This document shows, piece by piece, positions 6,942 to 14,200 of a stretch of 39,305 nucleotides of DNA (position 1 is its first letter; each line of letters begins with the position of its first letter). The stretch spans positions 1 to 39,305 of the forward strand of contig CAYHIN010000002.1 in assembly GCA_964356705.1 (NCBI GenBank), given 5' to 3'. This DNA comes from CAYHIN01 sp964356705. Its GTDB lineage: Bacteria; Patescibacteriota; Microgenomatia; CAZETR01; Amesbacteraceae. Position numbers and translations under genes: made by a program. The notes below the pieces were generated by a model. The model worked only from the letters and a program-made list of their open reading frames with translations, had not been told where the DNA came from and ran no database searches.

Positions 6942-8174
6942 ATGGACATCAGTTCATATTTAGAAAAAATTCATCAAGAGGAAGAAAGAGATAGAAATTT
7001 TTTGCATCTTACCGCAAACGAAGCTCAACTTTCAGAGACAGCCAGAAAGTTTTTAGGCTCAAAACTTTCCGAACGTTACTATATGGGAGCTGGTGAGGAT
7101 GGAAAGGTTGACCTGGGACCATTCACGGCCTTAGGATTTCCAGGGATTTCAGATCTAGTAACAGCCGCCGAAGAAGCAGCCAAAGAGATGCTTGGGGCCG
7201 CATCGGTAAATCTGAATTGTCTTTCAGGTGTTCATGCCATGATGTGCTCGATTCTTGCAACAACTGAACCAGGGGATACAGTTATGTCTGTTCATCATGA
7301 CCATGGCGGCCATTTTGCTACCAAGGGAATTCTTGATAGGGTAGGGAGAAAACAAATCTTTGCTTCATACAATTTTGAAACATTATCCTTTGATGTTGAA
7401 AAGATTAAACAAGACTTTCAATCCTCGGGAGCGAAAGCTTTCTACATGGATGTTTCCTATTATCTCAACCCCCATAATCTCAGAGATATTCGTAAAGCGC
7501 TTGGAGATGACGCTATTATCATTTACGACGCAAGTCACACGATGGGACTTATCATGGGTCAGCAGTTTCAAGCTCCTTTAAAAGAAGGTGCAAACGTAAT
7601 TACTGCAAATACTCACAAGACCCTTCCCGGGCCCCAAAAAGGCATGATTGCTTTTCGCGACAAAGCACTAGGAGAAAAAGCCAACTCGATAATAAATGGT
7701 TGTCTATTTTCTAGTCCTCATACTCATCATATGATTGCATTGTCTACTGCAATTCTTGAGCTTAAGGAATTTGGTCAGGAATATGCCAAGCAAGTGGTCT
7801 CAAATTCAAATGCTATTGCCGAGTCGTTAAACAAGATGGGGTACAAATTAAGGAAGGCAAATACAGATCGTTGGTCAGAGGATCACCAAGCGCACTTGTT
7901 TATCGAGTCAGTGGGAAACTACAAGACTCTATACAACAACTTATTTAATAACAATATTGCTGTAAACTTCGACAATCCACTCACTGGTGGCATGTTTATT
8001 AGGATCGGAACTCAGGAAATTACTCGTCGCGGTATGAAAGAAAAAGAAATGAATGAAATAGCTCAGTTGATGGACAAAAGCTTCAAAGGACAAGATATAA
8101 AAAATGAAGTTGTAGCGTTTAATTCAGGATTCAAAAAAATCCACTACTCATTCGACGATCAGATCTCTTCATGA
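6942..8174 (+). CDS. Divergent SHMT-like PLP-dependent enzyme
   Basis: This 410-aa fold-type I PLP enzyme belongs to the serine hydroxymethyltransferase superfamily. The PLP lysine is K226 in NTHKTLPGP, matching the TTHKTLRGP of SHMT. Other matches are DASHTMGLI (cofactor Asp and His), HHDHGGHFA (SHMT PHGGH), and LTANEAQ (SHMT IASEN, catalytic Glu kept). The segment corresponding to KYAEGYPGRRYYGG is rewritten as SERYYMGAGEDG, and folate-binding regions look poorly conserved. It may be an aldolase or transaldolase rather than the housekeeping GlyA. It has its own TATAAT promoter and overlaps the downstream HAD phosphatase by 4 bp (ATGA), suggesting consecutive steps. Confidence 0.8.
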   Translation: MDISSYLEKIHQEEERDRNFLHLTANEAQLSETARKFLGSKLSERYYMGAGEDGKVDLGPFTALGFPGISDLVTAAEEAAKEMLGAASVNLNCLSGVHAMMCSILATTEPGDTVMSVHHDHGGHFATKGILDRVGRKQIFASYNFETLSFDVEKIKQDFQSSGAKAFYMDVSYYLNPHNLRDIRKALGDDAIIIYDASHTMGLIMGQQFQAPLKEGANVITANTHKTLPGPQKGMIAFRDKALGEKANSIINGCLFSSPHTHHMIALSTAILELKEFGQEYAKQVVSNSNAIAESLNKMGYKLRKANTDRWSEDHQAHLFIESVGNYKTLYNNLFNNNIAVNFDNPLTGGMFIRIGTQEITRRGMKEKEMNEIAQLMDKSFKGQDIKNEVVAFNSGFKKIHYSFDDQISS

Positions 8175-8791
8175 TCAAAGCCATAATTTTTGACTACTTT
8201 GGCGTGATTGGTTCAGTCAAAAACCACGGTGCAAAGAAACGTATAGCAGAAGCCTTTGGTGTGACAGAAGAAACAGTGGGACCGGTCTTGGGCAAGCTGA
8301 TTCCCGATTTTCGTACTGGAAGATTGACCGAGATCCAATTCTTTCGAGAAATTGCCGCTGTTCTCGGCAAGCCCTTGCCAGAAAACACGCATGATATTTG
8401 GCGAGCAGGATTTCAAGAAAATCTAATCACAGATAAAAAAATAATGGATTTCATAAAACAATTAAAGGCTAGGGATCTCAAGATGGGCATACTTTCCAAC
8501 ACTCTTCCTCCCTGGGCAGAAATTGTCAGAAACAACGGGGGATTTACAGACTTTGACAGCGTTGTTCTGTCGTGCGAAGTGGGTCTACAAAAGCCCGACC
8601 CCAAGGTTTATGAGCTTGCTCTAGATCGCTTAGGCGTGAGAGGAGAAGAATCACTGTTTGTAGATGACAAAGAAGAAAATCTAGAAGTGGCTAGAAGCTT
8701 GGGGATGCGGACAGTCCTGGCTGAGAGTCCAGACCAAATCATTCAAGATATAAACACTGCCATTGCCACTAGCCACAGTAGAGCCGAGTAG
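8171..8791 (+). CDS. HAD superfamily hydrolase (subfamily IA)
   Basis: This 206-aa haloacid-dehalogenase-type phosphatase has motif I FDYFGVIG, where the nucleophile Asp is followed by Phe instead of the second Asp common in phosphomonoesterases. Motif II is ILSNT, motif III the Lys in QKPDPKVYE, and motif IV FVDDKEEN. A helical cap lies between motifs I and II. YihX-type glucose-1-phosphatases have a comparable motif I, so a sugar or small phosphate substrate is plausible but unproven. It is translationally coupled to the SHMT-like enzyme by ATGA. Its last 49 bp overlap the convergent DUF998 gene. Confidence 0.88.
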   Translation: MIKAIIFDYFGVIGSVKNHGAKKRIAEAFGVTEETVGPVLGKLIPDFRTGRLTEIQFFREIAAVLGKPLPENTHDIWRAGFQENLITDKKIMDFIKQLKARDLKMGILSNTLPPWAEIVRNNGGFTDFDSVVLSCEVGLQKPDPKVYELALDRLGVRGEESLFVDDKEENLEVARSLGMRTVLAESPDQIIQDINTAIATSHSRAE

Positions 8792-9297
8792 ATCACAGTC
8801 CTCTGCGCAATCCCAGTCGGGATTCCTATCTTGTATCCATACTGCCACCAAATCCAGCTAAATATTGCCACTCCCCACGACACTGCCATGACCAGAGGAT
8901 TACTCCTATATCCCCATCCGATGAGAAAATAAGCTGCTCCAATTCCTGCCATGCCAATCTGATACGCCTTGTCATGTATCTTTCCGTTTCTACTGAAAGT
9001 TTTCCCATGTGGATCTGTATCCCAGACACCAGCACTTATGGTTACAAACCCCAAGAGCGACCCCAAGTACCAACCCACCTTTATTGCTATATCGGGGGAT
9101 TGCTTTGCCAGCATCAAGCACAACCCCGTGACACACACTCCACAGAAAATAAAGTTAGCCTTTTGTATCCAACCATATTTACCCAAGGACAGTTCCGACA
9201 CATAATCAGTCTTCCAGTTATAGTTCGGTGTAACTCTTTCTAAGATCGAAACGATCACGACAAACAGCACTGGTCCGATCAAAAACACATTCTCCAT
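8743..9297 (-). CDS. DUF998-type membrane protein
   Basis: This 184-aa protein has about six membrane segments. The signature TDYVSELSLGKYGWIQKANFIFCG matches the N-terminal pattern of DUF998 proteins, with WDTDPHGKTFSRNGKIHD as the conserved loop that follows. The function of the family is unknown. The gene is convergent with the HAD phosphatase and overlaps it by 49 bp, so each C-terminus is encoded on opposite strands of the same DNA. The next gene upstream on this strand is rnhB, which ends 93 bp before its start. Confidence 0.82.
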   Translation of the reverse strand: MENVFLIGPVLFVVIVSILERVTPNYNWKTDYVSELSLGKYGWIQKANFIFCGVCVTGLCLMLAKQSPDIAIKVGWYLGSLLGFVTISAGVWDTDPHGKTFSRNGKIHDKAYQIGMAGIGAAYFLIGWGYRSNPLVMAVSWGVAIFSWIWWQYGYKIGIPTGIAQRTVIYSALLWLVAMAVFIS

Positions 9298-9390
9298 CTT
9301 GTTGACTTCATTATATCAGTGTAAATTACTGCACATGCCACAATGGGAGTTAGCAACTCGTTTCAAGCTGCCAGCCAATGCTAGGGAAAT
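9298..9390. other. Short intergenic region between DUF998 gene and rnhB
   Basis: This 93-bp gap probably holds the promoter of the DUF998 gene. A small plus-strand ORF crosses it but is largely antisense to rnhB and is not supported. No terminator hairpin stands out. Confidence 0.5.
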
Positions 9391-9975
9391 TTATGAACAG
9401 ACCCTAAGACCTGAAAAAAGTTTTAAACCATTCTTTAGGGCAGTCTGCACAAACACTTCTCGATGGTATCGAATAGACCCATGATCGCGGATAGCACAGA
9501 TATGAAATTTGGTTCCATACCCTACATTAGTCACCCAGCCATACTTAGGATGTTTTTCGTGTAGCTTCTTCATCAACCTATCCCGTGTCACCTTGGCGAT
9601 GATCGATGCTGCCATCACTTCTGGATATTTGTTGTCAGCTTTTACGACGCTAGTCGCGCCCTTTATTTTCAAGTTTCCATCCACAATATATTCATCGGCC
9701 CTAACCTGTCTAATCAAACGCCTAAACACTTCCTTATTTGCCCAACCTATTCCTCGACTATTTATTTGTCTCACCGAAATCATTTCTATTTTTACAATTT
9801 CAGCCTTCTCAAAAATCTCATTATATAGTTTCTCTCTCTGTCTCGCCGTTAGTTTCTTTGAATCCTTAAGTTTAGGATTTAGAAATTCGGATTTAGAGTT
9901 TAGTATCACCGCCGCTCCAACTAGCGGGCCCGCGAATGCCCCTCTCCCCACTTCATCCATGCCACAAAACATCAT
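9391..9975 (-). CDS. rnhB: Ribonuclease HII
   Basis: This 194-aa RNase HII removes ribonucleotides and RNA from RNA-DNA hybrids. The DEDD-type catalytic residues are visible: D-E in MDEVGRGAFAGPLVGAAV near residues 6-7, the Asp in IVDGNLKI, and the Asp in VVKADNKYPEVMAASIIAKV. The DSKKLT motif is near residue 37. Residues 24-35, just before DSKKLT, are encoded by a 7-bp tandem repeat; this loop is about two residues longer than in E. coli RNase HII. A TATACT box lies 6 nt upstream of the ATG with no Shine-Dalgarno, so the mRNA may be leaderless. Confidence 0.95.
   Translation of the reverse strand: MMFCGMDEVGRGAFAGPLVGAAVILNSKSEFLNPKLKDSKKLTARQREKLYNEIFEKAEIVKIEMISVRQINSRGIGWANKEVFRRLIRQVRADEYIVDGNLKIKGATSVVKADNKYPEVMAASIIAKVTRDRLMKKLHEKHPKYGWVTNVGYGTKFHICAIRDHGSIRYHREVFVQTALKNGLKLFSGLRVCS
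9871..9905. repeat. Heptanucleotide tandem repeat inside rnhB
   Basis: The plus strand reads TTTAGGA TTTAGAA ATTCGGA TTTAGAG TTTAGTA, five 7-bp units. Translated on the minus strand it gives LNSKSEFLNPK. In the middle unit TTAG has become TTCG, so the in-frame codon is GAA instead of TAA. Confidence 0.85.
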
Positions 9976-9981
9976 AGGTGA

Positions 9982-9987
9982 AGTATA
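9982..9987 (-). promoter_or_regulatory. TATACT -10 box for rnhB
   Basis: On the minus strand TATACT ends 6 nt before the rnhB ATG (9973-9975). The spacing fits a leaderless start. No convincing -35 was identified. Confidence 0.45.
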
Positions 9988-10034
9988 TCATTCGTATTTA
10001 CTTCGGAATAAGATAGTGATAGTCTCATTACGTT

Positions 10035-10550
10035 ATGAGTGAAGATGTGGATCAAAGTGGAAAGATAGAGAATTCAAAAACACGAACAGTCTTAGCAATC
10101 AGCGATTTGAATACAAAAGTTCTTATTGTTCCCTCTCAGGTCAAAAGATCATTAATTTTAAACCTAAGATCTAAATATCCTCCAAACCGATTTTATATTC
10201 AACTATTTTCAGCCTGTCTTTATTTACTACTTAAATCTCATCTAAACAAATCGGAAACCATAATTATAGACAAAGAATATATAGGCAAGGAAAGTCAAAT
10301 TCTAGAATGCCTGAAAATTTTATCAGGAAACAGGAAATTCGTGTGTGAAATTCGTTTTAGCCTCATTGGCAAAGAATCATTGGCTCACAAGCGTGCTCTA
10401 GCGTCCTTTCGGCTTCCGGAAACAGGATCTCAAAGGGTGACAGCTCAACAATTAACGACCTTAGTTGATAAGATCAATAAAAATAGCCGGGCCCTTGGTA
10501 CATCCTTAACAGTTACGGTAAAGAGGGCCAAGCGCGTGCCGACTACTTAA
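10035..10550 (+). CDS. Uncharacterised 171-aa protein
   Basis: I do not recognise this protein. It is soluble and basic, with no signal peptide or membrane helix. It has an alternating strand/helix pattern: TVLAISDLNTKVLIVPSQ, a helix RFYIQLFSACLYLLLKSHL, a strand ETIIIDKEYIGKE, a strand CEIRFSLIGKESLAHKRA, and a helical C-terminus QQLTTLVDKINKN. The repeated IGKES pattern in two strands may mark an active or binding site. Its DNA looks more A/T-rich than the neighbouring helicase gene. It is divergent from rnhB, separated by 59 bp, and lies 18 bp upstream of the UvrD-nuclease gene. Confidence 0.65.
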   Translation: MSEDVDQSGKIENSKTRTVLAISDLNTKVLIVPSQVKRSLILNLRSKYPPNRFYIQLFSACLYLLLKSHLNKSETIIIDKEYIGKESQILECLKILSGNRKFVCEIRFSLIGKESLAHKRALASFRLPETGSQRVTAQQLTTLVDKINKNSRALGTSLTVTVKRAKRVPTT

Positions 10551-10568
10551 TCAACATTATAGCCCAAT

Positions 10569-13373
10569 ATGTCAACAGACTCAAACCAAAAAAACTTCAA
10601 TCCCCAGCAAACTGAGGCCATTCAGCACGGCTCAGGACCACTCCTGATCATCGCCGGCGCGGGCACCGGCAAGACCATGGTTATCACCCAGCGCATCAAA
10701 CATCTGATTGAGTCAGGTCAGGCCAAGTCAGAGGAGATCCTAGCTCTCACTTTTACCGAAAAAGCAGCAAACGAGATGGAGACTCGGGTCGACCAGTTGC
10801 TTCCTCTCGGCTACACCCAGTTATGGATTCTCACCTTTCATTCTTTTTGCGACCGGGTTCTCAGATCCGAAGGCTTACACATCGGCCTGCCCACCGATTA
10901 CGAACTTCTGACCGGCGTCAATTCATTGAGTTTTTTTAAAAAGCATTTCTTTAATTTTGATATCACTTACTTTCGCCCTCTGGGCAATCCCTACAAATTC
11001 ATCGAGGCCCTACTTCAGCATTTCAGCCGTCTCAAAGACGAGGACATTACTCCCGAACAATATTCACATTGGGCCCAAGACAAAGGTGATCCAGAAAAAG
11101 AATTAGCGAAAGTCTTTTCGGATTACGAATCACTGAAAATAAAAGAAGGCAAGCTAGATTTTGGAGATCTGATTACCTGGACTCTCAAGCTCTTTCGTGA
11201 CCGGCCAGAGATTCTGAAAAAATATCAGAAGCAATTTAAATATATTTTGGTCGATGAGTTTCAGGACACAAATTATTCTCAGAATATTTTGGTAAATTTA
11301 TTGGCAGGTAAAGACCAAAATCTCACCGTGGTCGCCGATGATGACCAAGCCATCTACAGATGGCGCGGAGCCGCCGTTTCCAACGTCATTCAATTCAGAA
11401 AAACCTATCCCAATTCAAAATTAGTAGTCCTCACCCAAAACTACCGCAGTACCCAGACTATTTTGGATCATGCCCATGATCTGATCCAGTTCAACAATCC
11501 TGATCGATTAGAAATAATAGAAAAGATAGACAAAAAGTTAACCTCTTCTCGAAAAGCCGTTGGGGAAGAGATCGAGCATCTCCACTTCTCTCACGCCGAG
11601 TCCGAAGCAGATGGCGTCGCGCAAAAAATTGTCTCACTTCTGCAAGAGCCCGGGGCCGAAACTACTCACAACCTACAACCCAAGGACTTTGCAGTCCTTG
11701 TGCGTGCCAACTCCCACGCCCTGCCGTTTATCAAAGCCTTGGAGGCAGCCGGCATTCCCCACCAGTTCCTAGGTCCCAGTAAGCTTCTGGACCGGCCCGA
11801 GATCCGCGATCTTACGGCTCTTCTCCATGTCTTGTCCGATCTGGGTGACGACACCTCTTTCTACCGTATTCTCTCAATGCCCATATTTTCTCATTCACCC
11901 AGGGCTATCGCAGATCTGTCCGCAACGGCCAAAAAAGAAAATCTTTCATTGTTTGTTGCTGCCGAGGAAAATCCCCAGTTCAAGCCCATCACTGATTTGG
12001 TAAATAAATATTTAGGCCTAGTTCGAGAAGCCAGTGCCGGACAAATTATCTACACTTTTTTGCAAGACACTGGTCTTTTAAAGAAAGTCGTAAATTACGA
12101 CTCAAAAGAAGAAGAACAACAAGCTCTAAATATCGTCAGGTTCTTCAACAAATTGAAGTCCGCAGACGGAAGCCTGCAAGAATCATTAGATTGGTTAGAT
12201 CTACTGGCCAGATCCGGGGATTCTCCTCAAGCAGCAGAGGTAGACTGGTCCACCGAAAACGCTGTAAATATCATGACCATCCACTCGGCCAAAGGACTGG
12301 AGTTTCCGGTCGTATTCTTGGTCAGTTTGGTCTCAGGTCGCTTCCCCTCAATTTCACGAAGCGAAACTCTGCCCATCCCAGATGATCTGGTAAAAGAGAT
12401 TTTGCCTGGAGGTGATTTTCATCTCCAAGAAGAGCGCAGGTTGTTTTACGTTGGTATGACCCGTGCCAAAGACAAGCTGTTTTTGACTAGTAGTGATTAC
12501 TACGGTGACGCCAAGCGCCTCCGCAAACCCTCACCATTCATCACTGAAACTCTAGGTAACTCTAGCCATTCAACCATTCAACCATCTAACAATTTCGTTT
12601 TCAAAAAATCAGAAACCCTTAGCACTTCGCACTTGGCGCTTAGCGCTGCTGTAACATATTTAAGTTACAGTCAAATTCAGACCTTCCTCGACTGCCCCTT
12701 GCACTACAAAGCCAAATATCTTTTGCATCTCCCGACTCCACCATCTGCTGCCAGCACTTTTGGCAACGTTATTCACCTGACCCTCAAGCAGTATTACGAG
12801 AAGTATAAGGCAGGTGACAAACCAGACATTGTCGGTCTTCTGGATAAAAACTGGTTATTAGGAGGTTTCGAAAACAAAAAACACGAAGAATTGTACAGAG
12901 CCAAAGGAAAAAAGTTCCTAACAGACTTCGCTACCCACCAGTTTGATCCCCAAAATCTCCCCCTCAAGCTAGAAGAGCCATTCGTTGTGCCATTAAACGG
13001 ATTGAAGATCGGCGGAAAGATAGATCGGGTAGATCAGCTCCCAGGCGGAAAGATAGAGATTATTGATTACAAGACTACTGCCAAGCCTTTGACCCAAAAA
13101 GAGGCAGATCAAAATCTCCAGCTCTCATTTTACGCGTTAGCGGCCACCATGCTGCCCAACTCTCCTTTTGCAAAAAAAGCAGAAGAAGTAGTCCTCAGTC
13201 TCTATTATTTTGAAACCGGCGAAAAAGTGACGACGTCTCGCACGGCAGATCAGTTAGAAGAAGCAAAAAACCAAATTTATGAATATGCCCGCCAGATTAG
13301 CCAGTCAGATTTCAAATGCAACAAATCATTTTATTGTGGAGACTGTGATTTCTTTGAGTTGTGTGACCACTAG
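10569..13373 (+). CDS. UvrD-like helicase fused to Fe-S PD-(D/E)XK nuclease
   Basis: This 934-aa protein joins a superfamily 1A helicase to a RecB/AddB-type nuclease. Helicase motifs are AGAGTGKT (29-36), VDEFQDTN, VADDDQAIYRWRG, QNYRST, IMTIHSAKGLEFPVVFL and RRLFYVGMTRAKD. After a linker (about 655-700) comes the nuclease domain, with the His of FGNVIHLTLKQYY and the catalytic set KIDRVD and IEIIDYKTT. A Cys in FLDCPLHYK plus C-terminal CGDCDFFELC form a probable 4Fe-4S cluster, as in AddB and Cas4. It likely processes double-strand breaks or stalled forks alone. The linker holds an 8-bp and a 7-bp tandem repeat. A CATTAT box lies 8 nt before the ATG. Its stop overlaps the femAB stop on the other strand by 4 bp. 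Confidence 0.93.
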   Translation: MSTDSNQKNFNPQQTEAIQHGSGPLLIIAGAGTGKTMVITQRIKHLIESGQAKSEEILALTFTEKAANEMETRVDQLLPLGYTQLWILTFHSFCDRVLRSEGLHIGLPTDYELLTGVNSLSFFKKHFFNFDITYFRPLGNPYKFIEALLQHFSRLKDEDITPEQYSHWAQDKGDPEKELAKVFSDYESLKIKEGKLDFGDLITWTLKLFRDRPEILKKYQKQFKYILVDEFQDTNYSQNILVNLLAGKDQNLTVVADDDQAIYRWRGAAVSNVIQFRKTYPNSKLVVLTQNYRSTQTILDHAHDLIQFNNPDRLEIIEKIDKKLTSSRKAVGEEIEHLHFSHAESEADGVAQKIVSLLQEPGAETTHNLQPKDFAVLVRANSHALPFIKALEAAGIPHQFLGPSKLLDRPEIRDLTALLHVLSDLGDDTSFYRILSMPIFSHSPRAIADLSATAKKENLSLFVAAEENPQFKPITDLVNKYLGLVREASAGQIIYTFLQDTGLLKKVVNYDSKEEEQQALNIVRFFNKLKSADGSLQESLDWLDLLARSGDSPQAAEVDWSTENAVNIMTIHSAKGLEFPVVFLVSLVSGRFPSISRSETLPIPDDLVKEILPGGDFHLQEERRLFYVGMTRAKDKLFLTSSDYYGDAKRLRKPSPFITETLGNSSHSTIQPSNNFVFKKSETLSTSHLALSAAVTYLSYSQIQTFLDCPLHYKAKYLLHLPTPPSAASTFGNVIHLTLKQYYEKYKAGDKPDIVGLLDKNWLLGGFENKKHEELYRAKGKKFLTDFATHQFDPQNLPLKLEEPFVVPLNGLKIGGKIDRVDQLPGGKIEIIDYKTTAKPLTQKEADQNLQLSFYALAATMLPNSPFAKKAEEVVLSLYYFETGEKVTTSRTADQLEEAKNQIYEYARQISQSDFKCNKSFYCGDCDFFELCDH
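12566..12589. repeat. Octanucleotide tandem repeat in helicase-nuclease linker
   Basis: This reads CCATTCAA CCATTCAA CCATCTAA, three 8-bp units, translated within SHSTIQPSNN. It lies about 30 bp before the heptad array at 12618, so the linker is built largely from repeat DNA. Confidence 0.75.
12618..12648. repeat. Heptanucleotide tandem repeat in helicase-nuclease linker
   Basis: This reads CTTAGCA CTTCGCA CTTGGCG CTTAGCG CTG and encodes LSTSHLALSA (about residues 684-693). It has the same unit and the same first 13 bases as the array in tatD. The second unit has A to C, converting an in-frame TAG to TCG. Confidence 0.85.
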
Positions 13374-14200
13374 ATAGGTAGTCTCCACTTCACAAAGCTG
13401 CCTGCAAACTCAATTTCTTTTCCTCCAAACCCTTTTTTAAATCTGGTAAATCCCAGCCAGCCTTTATTTGGCCATCTGTTGTCGTAAATTCCTTCAAAGT
13501 CCCAGGACTTACATCCCATTTCGCGGGCTTTTTTCATAGCTTCCCATACGACAAGATAAGGCAAGTTATTCTTATTACCTTCTTTTGTAGCCCCTGCATA
13601 ATAGTAGTAGGCGCACTTGTCATGCATTAGTACCAAAGCCCCTGCATTGTTATCAATGCAGACCGAAAACACCTTTTCTCCAAAGCATTGGATCAGAGCG
13701 TCATAATCTTTTTTACTGGGTATCCACAGACTTTTTCTTTTGGACGATTTTTTCCATATTTCATAAAAACTGTCAAACTGATTCAACTTAATTGAAAACT
13801 GTAAACTCTTACTTGAAAACTTTCTCAGCGTATATCGGCAGTCCTTACTGAACAACTGCATGATTTTTTCTTCACTCGGCCTCAAGTCTACTCGTAAAGT
13901 TTTACTAGCAAGTAGCGGCCAATTATCCTGGCGAAATCCGGTTGATTGTCCAGAAAGAGGCTCCACCTTACACATCATCACTCTATTCTTTTTCAGTATC
14001 TCACTCAGATCTGGCAGTGGCATATTCACTCTCTGGATCTTGGCAATACTCACTGGTCCTAGTGTTCTAACAAATAACTGAAAACTGTTACCTGAATCCT
14101 GAAAACTTATCGTTTTCCACCCAATCCTCTCCATATATCTCCCATACTCATCAGATTGTCTCAAGTCCTGTATTACTTCAAAATCCTTAGCATTTTCCAT
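13370..14200 (-). CDS. FemAB-family aminoacyl transferase (first copy)
   Basis: This 276-aa protein has the double GNAT-like fold of FemA/FemX enzymes. These transfer amino acids from tRNA to lipid II, building the peptidoglycan cross-bridge at the cytoplasmic face of the membrane. Family-like segments are SEEKIMQLFSKDCRYTLRKF, CAYYYYAGATKEGNK and CKSWDFEGIYDNRWPNKGW, with FTRFKKGFGGKEIEFAGSF at the C-terminus. It starts 28 bp inside the second femAB gene and is probably translated from the same mRNA. Two heptad arrays encode residues 31-42 and about 126-135. The stop overlaps the UvrD-nuclease stop on the other strand (CTAG). Confidence 0.9.
   Translation of the reverse strand: MENAKDFEVIQDLRQSDEYGRYMERIGWKTISFQDSGNSFQLFVRTLGPVSIAKIQRVNMPLPDLSEILKKNRVMMCKVEPLSGQSTGFRQDNWPLLASKTLRVDLRPSEEKIMQLFSKDCRYTLRKFSSKSLQFSIKLNQFDSFYEIWKKSSKRKSLWIPSKKDYDALIQCFGEKVFSVCIDNNAGALVLMHDKCAYYYYAGATKEGNKNNLPYLVVWEAMKKAREMGCKSWDFEGIYDNRWPNKGWLGFTRFKKGFGGKEIEFAGSFVKWRLPI
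13797..13824. repeat. Degenerate heptad repeat inside femAB copy 1
   Basis: The plus strand reads AACTGTA AACTCTT ACTTGAA AACTTTC, four 7-bp units, with more decayed AACT units just before it. The minus strand translates it as KFSSKSLQF. Confidence 0.6.
14076..14110. repeat. Heptad repeat inside femAB copy 1
   Basis: The plus strand reads AACTGAA AACTGTT ACCTGAA TCCTGAA AACTTAT, five 7-bp units, encoding ISFQDSGNSFQL on the minus strand. The plus-strand reading would contain TGA, but the coding strand is open in all frames. Confidence 0.75.

Noticed and set aside
9299..9484. Plus-strand ORF of 61 codons near rnhB
   Set aside because: Half of it is antisense to the rnhB 3' end. It shows no motif and no promoter-like sequence.
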